Assembly: GCF_016612995.1 (NCBI RefSeq)
Contig: NZ_JAEOAH010000038.1
Location: 1-64,000, forward strand
Length of the DNA stretch: 64,000 nt
DNA from: Viridibacillus soli
Lineage (GTDB): Bacteria > Bacillota > Bacilli > Bacillales_A > Planococcaceae
Direction: 5' to 3'
Below are positions 59,211 through 64,000 of the stretch, in pieces (position 1 is the stretch's first letter; each line of letters starts with the position of its first letter). The translations under genes and the position numbers were made by a program. The notes beneath the pieces were generated by a model, which worked only from the letters and a program-made list of their open reading frames with translations, ran no database searches and was not told the DNA's origin.

Positions 59211-60667
59211 AATCAAGGATACAGCTTGACCCTAAATTAGTAGTGAGCATCGTTTATGTCGTAGCGATGTTCATGGTTTCGATGGACGGGACGATCGTCA
59301 ATGTAATCTTGCCAACGATCAGTAAGGAATTTAACATCGAGCCCTCGTCAACGAGTGGCATTAACGTCGGATATTTAGTAAGTCTGGCAGTATTTCTCCC
59401 TGTAGCTGGTTGGCTTGGTGACCGTTTTGGGACCAAGAAAATCTTCTTGATGGCCTTGGGAGTCTTCACGGCCGCCTCCCTTTTATGCGGATTCGCTAAT
59501 AATCTTCAAACCTTGAACTTGTTCCGGGTTTTACAGGGGGCAGGAGGAGGTGTCCTGACACCAGTTGGAATGGCTATTTTATTTAGAACGTTCTCTCCTG
59601 AAGAACGACCTAAGGTATCCAGGTCCCTTGTGCTTCCCATTGCCTTCGCACCAGCCATTGGTCCGATCGTTGGCGGATTCTTTGCGGAACAGCTGTCATG
59701 GCGCTGGGCGTTTTATATAAATATCCCTTTCGGAATTATCGTCTTGTTATTCGGGTTACTGTTTTTAAAAGAACATAAGGAGCCCGCCGCTGGTAGGTTG
59801 GATCTCCCAGGATTCGTGCTATCGGCAGCAGGATTTTCTATGTTGATGTATGCACTGAATATAGGGCCATCTAAAGGATGGGGTTCCCCTGTCATCATGT
59901 ATACAGGATTTGTGGGTTTCGTGTTTGTTTGTTCGTTTGTTCTGATTGAGTTGCGTGTGAATAAACCAATGCTCGATTTGCGTTTATTATCTGATCGACT
60001 GTTTCGGACATTAGGCATCATTTCATCATTTTCAATGGCCGGCTTATTGGGGTTGCTCTTTGTGTTTCCGTTAATGTACCAAAATGCAACGAATGCCACA
60101 GCTTTAGAAAGTGGACTTGCAACTTTTCCAGAGGCACTGGGTTTGATGGTTGCATCTCGAATGATGCCTTGGACTTCCAAGAAACTAGGCATACATCAGG
60201 TGATTTGGATAGGACTACTGTTGACAACTATGATTTTTTCAGTAATAAGCATTGTTGGTCCGACAGCGAATTCTTGGTTCCTCCGGGTCCTATTGTTTAG
60301 CGTAGGCATATGCTTGGGACATACTGTAGTTGCAGTACAGTTTTCAACTTTTACTAATATCACTTCTGCTTCTATGGGGAGGGCAACTACATTGTTCAAT
60401 GTTCAAAATAGAATTGTCTCTGCCTTTGGTGTAGCCATATTAGCTAGCATTTTGGGGGCGGTGGGCACTGGATCGGTGGAAACAACTGGTGGAGAACCTT
60501 TTAATTTGGCATCCTATCAATTCGCTCTACTCGGTTCGGCAGTTTTCCTCATAATAGCTCTATTATTTGCGCTAAGTTTAAGGAAGGAAGATTTTAATGC
60601 GGTTATGTCGAAACAGGTCACTGCCAAGCCTTCTCATATAGAACCAGTCAGAAGAGTGAGTGGGTAA
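59207..60667 (+). CDS. MFS exporter, EmrB/QacA (DHA2) type, probable siderophore exporter
   Basis: A 486-residue protein with about 14 membrane helices. It shows MDGTIVNVILPTI in the first helix region, the GDRFGTKK loop motif after helix 2 and RVLQGAGGGVLTP. It is coupled to the mbtH gene (GTG at 59207 overlapping TGA) in a siderophore operon, so export of bacillibactin is the simplest role. Comparable MFS genes lie in Bacillus dhb operons, but the substrate is inferred. Confidence 0.85.
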   Translation: MKSRIQLDPKLVVSIVYVVAMFMVSMDGTIVNVILPTISKEFNIEPSSTSGINVGYLVSLAVFLPVAGWLGDRFGTKKIFLMALGVFTAASLLCGFANNLQTLNLFRVLQGAGGGVLTPVGMAILFRTFSPEERPKVSRSLVLPIAFAPAIGPIVGGFFAEQLSWRWAFYINIPFGIIVLLFGLLFLKEHKEPAAGRLDLPGFVLSAAGFSMLMYALNIGPSKGWGSPVIMYTGFVGFVFVCSFVLIELRVNKPMLDLRLLSDRLFRTLGIISSFSMAGLLGLLFVFPLMYQNATNATALESGLATFPEALGLMVASRMMPWTSKKLGIHQVIWIGLLLTTMIFSVISIVGPTANSWFLRVLLFSVGICLGHTVVAVQFSTFTNITSASMGRATTLFNVQNRIVSAFGVAILASILGAVGTGSVETTGGEPFNLASYQFALLGSAVFLIIALLFALSLRKEDFNAVMSKQVTAKPSHIEPVRRVSG

Positions 60668-60793
60668 TTCAATTTTAAAAAATGTTTTTTTGTTAATGGA
60701 GGGTTGCTGTGATTTTAAACAGTGCCCCTTCTTTGTTTTCTAACATTTTGACTCTCAATTTATCGGTCAGTTAAGAGGTAGGAGGCAGGAGAA

Positions 60794-61507
60794 TTGATTG
60801 AAGTATATATTTGTAAATTGCCTGCAAAGAGGGAGAAAGCGACTCTAAACAGTTTGCTTTCCTATGTTTCAGCGGAAAGGCAAAATCGAGTGAGGAAATT
60901 CATGAAGGTGGATGATGTGTACCGCTCATTGATAGGAAATCTGATGGTACGTATTATTCTTAAAGAACGATACGGTTCTAGTGTTGAGGAATTAGAAGTG
61001 GGGATCAATGCATATGGCAAACCTTTTTTAAGTGGGTATCCTTCTTTTCAATACAATATTTCCCATTCCGGTGAGTACGTGGTTTGTGCTGTTCATGACG
61101 AAGAAGTTGGTGTGGATATAGAAAAAGTAGGACCATTTGACTTGCAGCTTGCAATGGGGTTCTTTACAGAAGAAGAATATAGGGATTTGTTGAACGCCAA
61201 AGAGGATGGAATTCATGCTTTTTATGATATATGGACCTTAAAAGAAAGTTATATCAAAGCGATTGGTAAAGGACTGTCTTTTCCCTTAAATTCTTTTAAT
61301 GTAAAAAAACATAACAATGACTCTATTCAATTAACGGATGTACTTATAGGTAAACCAATTACTGATTATATTTGCAAACAATATATGATCGATAGTGACT
61401 ATAGCCTTTCAGTTTGTGCACATCAGGCGAATATCAATCAATTTAACCAACATCTTAATTTAGTATCCTTTAAAGAAATATGCTGTGCTTTATGTGTTTC
61501 TTCTTGA
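60794..61507 (+). CDS. 4'-phosphopantetheinyl transferase, Sfp type
   Basis: Transfers phosphopantetheine from CoA to the serines of the DhbB and DhbF carrier domains. The 237-residue protein has the Sfp-type motifs: ISHSGEYVVCAV, GVDIEKV (near residue 111) and WTLKESYIKAIGKG (near 152). TTG start at 60794 behind AGGAGGCAGGAG. A 126-bp gap separates it from the exporter. The presence of a dedicated transferase makes the cassette self-sufficient. Confidence 0.93.
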   Translation: MIEVYICKLPAKREKATLNSLLSYVSAERQNRVRKFMKVDDVYRSLIGNLMVRIILKERYGSSVEELEVGINAYGKPFLSGYPSFQYNISHSGEYVVCAVHDEEVGVDIEKVGPFDLQLAMGFFTEEEYRDLLNAKEDGIHAFYDIWTLKESYIKAIGKGLSFPLNSFNVKKHNNDSIQLTDVLIGKPITDYICKQYMIDSDYSLSVCAHQANINQFNQHLNLVSFKEICCALCVSS

Positions 61508-61690
61508 AGCGGCATAATTAATAAAATACGAATCCGCAGTGTCATATACATCGTTTTTGTTTAGAATTTTTCGAGTTTGCCAGGATCGTTATTAACGAAT
61601 TTAAGTAGTCTGGATTCAGAAAAATGGATTAATTTTTATACACATATATATTCTGGTTGTTTAAGGTGCAGCTCTTATGGAGGATTCAAA

Positions 61691-62080
61691 TTGCGAAATA
61701 TTAGTATAGTACAAGCTATTGAAGAGAGTAAATTTAACGCTTTTCATCTTTCAGTTTTATTATGGTGCATTTTTCTAATTCTTTTTGAGGGCTTTGATCT
61801 TGTTGTTTATGGAGCAGTCATACCTACTTTGAGTAAAGAGTGGGAAGCAGCGCCAAGTGTTTTGGATTTGATAGGAAGTTTAACTTTGGTAGGGGGTCTA
61901 ATAATAGGATCACTTTTTTTGCGGAATAGTAGCAGATAAAGTAGGAAGGAAGAAAGTAATTGTTTCTTGTGTCGCTCTTTTTGGTACATTTACTTTATTG
62001 ACAGGTTTTGCACAGGGTCCAGTAAATTTTGCTATTTACCGTTTTATTGCTGGATTGGGCCTGAGGGGGGATTTATTCCA
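61691..62080 (+). pseudogene. MFS transporter fragment (aromatic acid:H+ symporter-like), frameshifted
   Basis: From a TTG at 61691 (GGAGG site) it reads MRNISIVQAIEESKFNAFH, then LFEGFDLVVYGAVIPTLSKEW, the N-terminal signature of benzoate/protocatechuate-type MFS symporters. At a run of seven T residues (61914-61920) the frame shifts; the next frame continues GIVADKVGRKKVIVSCV and FIAGLGL. Homology stops at the right transposon end, so about two thirds of the protein is missing. Non-functional. The stretch 61508-61690 upstream shows no feature. Confidence 0.7.
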
Positions 62081-62088
62081 AACCAACA
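62069..62088. repeat. right terminal inverted repeat of the transposon
   Basis: On the minus strand it reads TGTTGGTTTGGAATAAAT, agreeing with the left end at 15 of 20 positions. It overlaps the last bases of the MFS fragment. Confidence 0.65.
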
Positions 62089-62093
62089 ACTGA
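62089..62093. repeat. target-site duplication, right copy (ACTGA)
   Basis: The same five bases as at 45114-45118, directly after the terminal ACA. Confidence 0.7.
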
Positions 62094-62111
62094 AATATCG
62101 CCATTTAAACG

Positions 62112-62150
62112 AAAGAGCAGCAATATCCACTAAGGATATTGCTGCTCTTT
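62112..62150. terminator. bidirectional terminator between ypoC/transposon and ponA
   Basis: A perfect 17-bp stem (AAAGAGCAGCAATATCC and its complement) with a 5-base loop, T-rich on both strands. Before the insertion it would have served both ypoC and ponA. Confidence 0.9.
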
Positions 62151-62158
62151 TCATATTG

Positions 62159-64000
62159 TCATTCTAAATTGCCAGTTTGTGATTTGTCATTGCTAAAGTC
62201 ATCATCGGTAGCGTTTGTATCGACTTCTTCTTCTTCATCCTCTGGTTTGACAGCGTTATTGTCATTATCAGACGGGTTTTCGTTGTTTGTATTATCATTT
62301 TCATTTGGCTTTTCATTTCCGTTATCACCATTTTGGTTATCTGCAGGATCTTCTGTTTCAGTAGGTGGTTCAGGCACTTCAATCTCTTCAGGAGGTGTTA
62401 TTTCCTCATCAGGAGGTGACGCTTGAATTTGAATAGACGTTGTAGCTGCTTCACTCTTCTCATCATCTGCTACTGCTACAATAGAGAAGACATATGTTTT
62501 ACCATCTTGCGGCGTAGCATATGTGTATGTCATATCATTCGTTTGAGTTAACTTTTGTGAGCCTCGACCATCGACAGATACGGAAACTTCAAAGCTAACG
62601 CTCGTATCCTTAGGTGCTTTATGAGACCAAGATAAGTTAATGGCATTGGCCTCTTCATCGAAGCTTGCTTTTAAGTCAGATGGTGCTGCTAATTCCTTTT
62701 TCTCTTCTTCGACAGGAGCAGTACTTGTAGGTATTGTTCCTTTAACGAATAATTCTGTAGAAGTCATACTAGCCGGTGTATTTGAGCCTGCTAATTTTAA
62801 AGGGTTTGAACCTTTCACAATCTTTGCTTCTACAACCGAATTAGGTTTCTTGAAGTTCGGTGTTGTCGTATTATCTGAAATTTGTTGCATGACCGTTTTA
62901 AATAATCTTTGTGGTAATAAACGCTCATCATTCGTTGTGATTGGATCTTTTCGGTTTTTATAGCCACTCCATACAGAGATGGAATACTTACTTGAATAGC
63001 CTGCGAACCATGAATCTGGAACGGATGAATCAGGTAAGTTATATTTCTGGAATTCATCTGCACCGTAGTTTGTCGTACCTGTTTTACCCGCAATATCTAT
63101 GCCAGGAACTGCTGCTGTAGTACCTGATGCACCATATTTCGTCCCAACAACATCACGTAACATATCTGTTACCATATACGCTGTGAAATCACTCATAGCG
63201 GGTGTTGGGTCAGGTGTGTAAGATTTCGCTGTTTTGCCGTCACGATAAACAATTTTTTTAATAGAATGTGGTGTAGTGTAAATACCGTTATTTCCAAATG
63301 CTGCATATGCTCCAGCCATTTCAATTGGAGATAAACTGATTTTACCGCCACCAATAGCGTCAGGTTCATGAATTTCATCTGCTTCGACACCTAAGTTATT
63401 GATGAATTTTTTCGCGTTATCGGCTCCAACTGCTTTTAACGTTTTAACTGCTGGTACGTTACGAGAGTTGTATAATGCTTCGCGAATTGTCATATCACCT
63501 TTATATAGTTTGTCGTAGTTGTTAATTTGTTTTGAGCTACCGGTGTAGAACATTTTTTCATCGGTAAGCGTTTGTCCCGTTGACCATTTTAAGTTTTCAA
63601 TTGCAGGACCATAGTCAATCAGTGGTTTCATCGCTGAACCGGGTTGGTTTTTAATAGCCTCAGCATAGTTTAAACCACGTTCAGGACCGTAATTACGTCC
63701 ACCACCGATTGCCTCAATGGCACCAGTTTCAGTATTAACAACGGCCATCCCTGATTGAATATCTTCTGTAGGGAATAAATCTGAGTTCATAGCAGATTCA
63801 ACAATTTTTTGTGCGGAAGTATTTAATGTTGTATAGACATTAATACCTTCCTCCAATGATTTTCCATCCCCGTTTTCAGCAAGCTCTTTTAAAACGACAT
63901 CGATGAATGCATCGTATTTTGATGCTGCCACTGTTTTACGTTTATTTTCAGGTAATAAGCCAACTTCGATATCGACTTTTTTTGCTGCTTCCATTTGTTC
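62159..64000 (-). CDS. ponA: penicillin-binding protein 1A, C-terminal part
   Basis: Class A penicillin-binding protein, cut by the window's right edge, so the membrane anchor and most or all of the glycosyltransferase domain are outside. The transpeptidase motifs are SAMK (in QPGSAMKPL), SRN and KTG (in GKTGTTN). After the transpeptidase comes a fibronectin type III-like domain (APSDLKASFDEEANAINLSW onward) and an acidic tail rich in Glu, Pro, Asn and Asp. It converges on ypoC as in B. subtilis. Confidence 0.93.
   Translation of the reverse strand, partial: EQMEAAKKVDIEVGLLPENKRKTVAASKYDAFIDVVLKELAENGDGKSLEEGINVYTTLNTSAQKIVESAMNSDLFPTEDIQSGMAVVNTETGAIEAIGGGRNYGPERGLNYAEAIKNQPGSAMKPLIDYGPAIENLKWSTGQTLTDEKMFYTGSSKQINNYDKLYKGDMTIREALYNSRNVPAVKTLKAVGADNAKKFINNLGVEADEIHEPDAIGGGKISLSPIEMAGAYAAFGNNGIYTTPHSIKKIVYRDGKTAKSYTPDPTPAMSDFTAYMVTDMLRDVVGTKYGASGTTAAVPGIDIAGKTGTTNYGADEFQKYNLPDSSVPDSWFAGYSSKYSISVWSGYKNRKDPITTNDERLLPQRLFKTVMQQISDNTTTPNFKKPNSVVEAKIVKGSNPLKLAGSNTPASMTSTELFVKGTIPTSTAPVEEEKKELAAPSDLKASFDEEANAINLSWSHKAPKDTSVSFEVSVSVDGRGSQKLTQTNDMTYTYATPQDGKTYVFSIVAVADDEKSEAATTSIQIQASPPDEEITPPEEIEVPEPPTETEDPADNQNGDNGNEKPNENDNTNNENPSDNDNNAVKPEDEEEEVDTNATDDDFSNDKSQTGNLE

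Larger units (their letters stand above)
45119..62088. mobile_element. Tn7-like transposon carrying the bacillibactin locus
   Basis: The element is 16,970 bp long. The left end has the form TGTGG-N6-AATAAAGTC, as I recall for Tn7 ends. The right end, read inward on the other strand, is TGTTGGTTTGGAATAAA, matching 14 of the first 17 left-end bases. ACTGA flanks both sides. A tnsA start lies 86 bp inside the left end. Excision would leave ypoC facing ponA over a shared terminator. No tnsB, tnsC or tniQ/tnsD gene is present, so the element is no longer autonomous. Confidence 0.8.

Noticed and set aside
45119-62088. Prophage or integrative conjugative element as the carrier of the dhb genes
   Set aside because: There is no integrase, no tRNA attachment site and no phage or conjugation gene; ends and duplications fit Tn7-type transposition better.
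62139-62426. Plus-strand Ser-rich ORF of 95 codons
   Set aside because: It is antisense to the low-complexity acidic tail of ponA and has no ribosome site.

Overview
The window reads as a chromosomal segment of a low-GC, endospore-forming Bacillales. Gene content and order (spoIVA, hbs, folE-mtrB-hepS-menG-hepT-ndk-cheR-aroCBH-hisC-tyrA-aroA, qcrABC, dapB-mgsA-bshA-cca-birA-panBCD-dinG-ypmAB-aspB-asnS-dnaD-nth-ypoC-ponA) follow the Bacillus subtilis backbone. AT-rich codon use, the lack of a trp operon inside the aro supra-operon and the style of several proteins suggest Lysinibacillus/Solibacillus (Planococcaceae). The genus is an inference from memory, not a search.

Layout. 1-180: two inverse-oriented copies of a structured repeat. 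218-8450: cmk, plsC, ribosomal protein S1 homologue, der, gpsA, yphE/yphF-like genes, spoIVA (apparently starting at ATT) and the HU gene. 9028-22743: folate, menaquinone, chemotaxis and aromatic amino acid genes, then ypiA/ypiB/ypiF. 22899-24913: the menaquinol:cytochrome c reductase operon. 25092-28571: ypjA, a YugP-like metallopeptidase, an SH3b-NlpC/P60 wall hydrolase and a YitT-family gene. 28818-36581: lysine, methylglyoxal, bacillithiol, tRNA-CCA, biotin ligase and pantothenate genes, interrupted at 30370-30930 by a tandem array of the structured repeat. 36833-45118: dinG to ypoC, with two more repeat units at 42878-43252.

The accessory region is 45119-62088. It carries a complete Fur-boxed bacillibactin locus (besA, dhbACEBF, an MbtH-like gene, an EmrB/QacA-type exporter and a phosphopantetheinyl transferase) whose base composition is visibly richer in G+C than the flanks. 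The block begins with a Tn7-type end (TGTGG-N6-AATAAAGT), ends with an imperfect inverted copy finishing in ACA, and is flanked by the 5-bp direct repeat ACTGA. It also holds the first about 35 codons of a tnsA gene. Removing it and one ACTGA restores the usual convergent ypoC/ponA arrangement with a shared bidirectional terminator. I interpret it as a roughly 17-kb, now non-autonomous, Tn7-like transposon that delivered siderophore synthesis to this genome.

Within the block, dhbA/C/B make 2,3-dihydroxybenzoate, DhbE activates it, the DhbB carrier domain presents it, DhbF adds glycine and threonine (both specificity codes read directly from the sequence) and trimerises the chain. The transferase primes the carriers, the MFS protein probably exports the product and BesA would hydrolyse the ferric trilactone. 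No intact ferric-siderophore importer lies in the window.

The second unusual layer is the dispersed repeat family: about 125-129 bp units with compensatory changes in their stems, into whose loops a separate about 63-nt three-stem module has been placed at three different positions.
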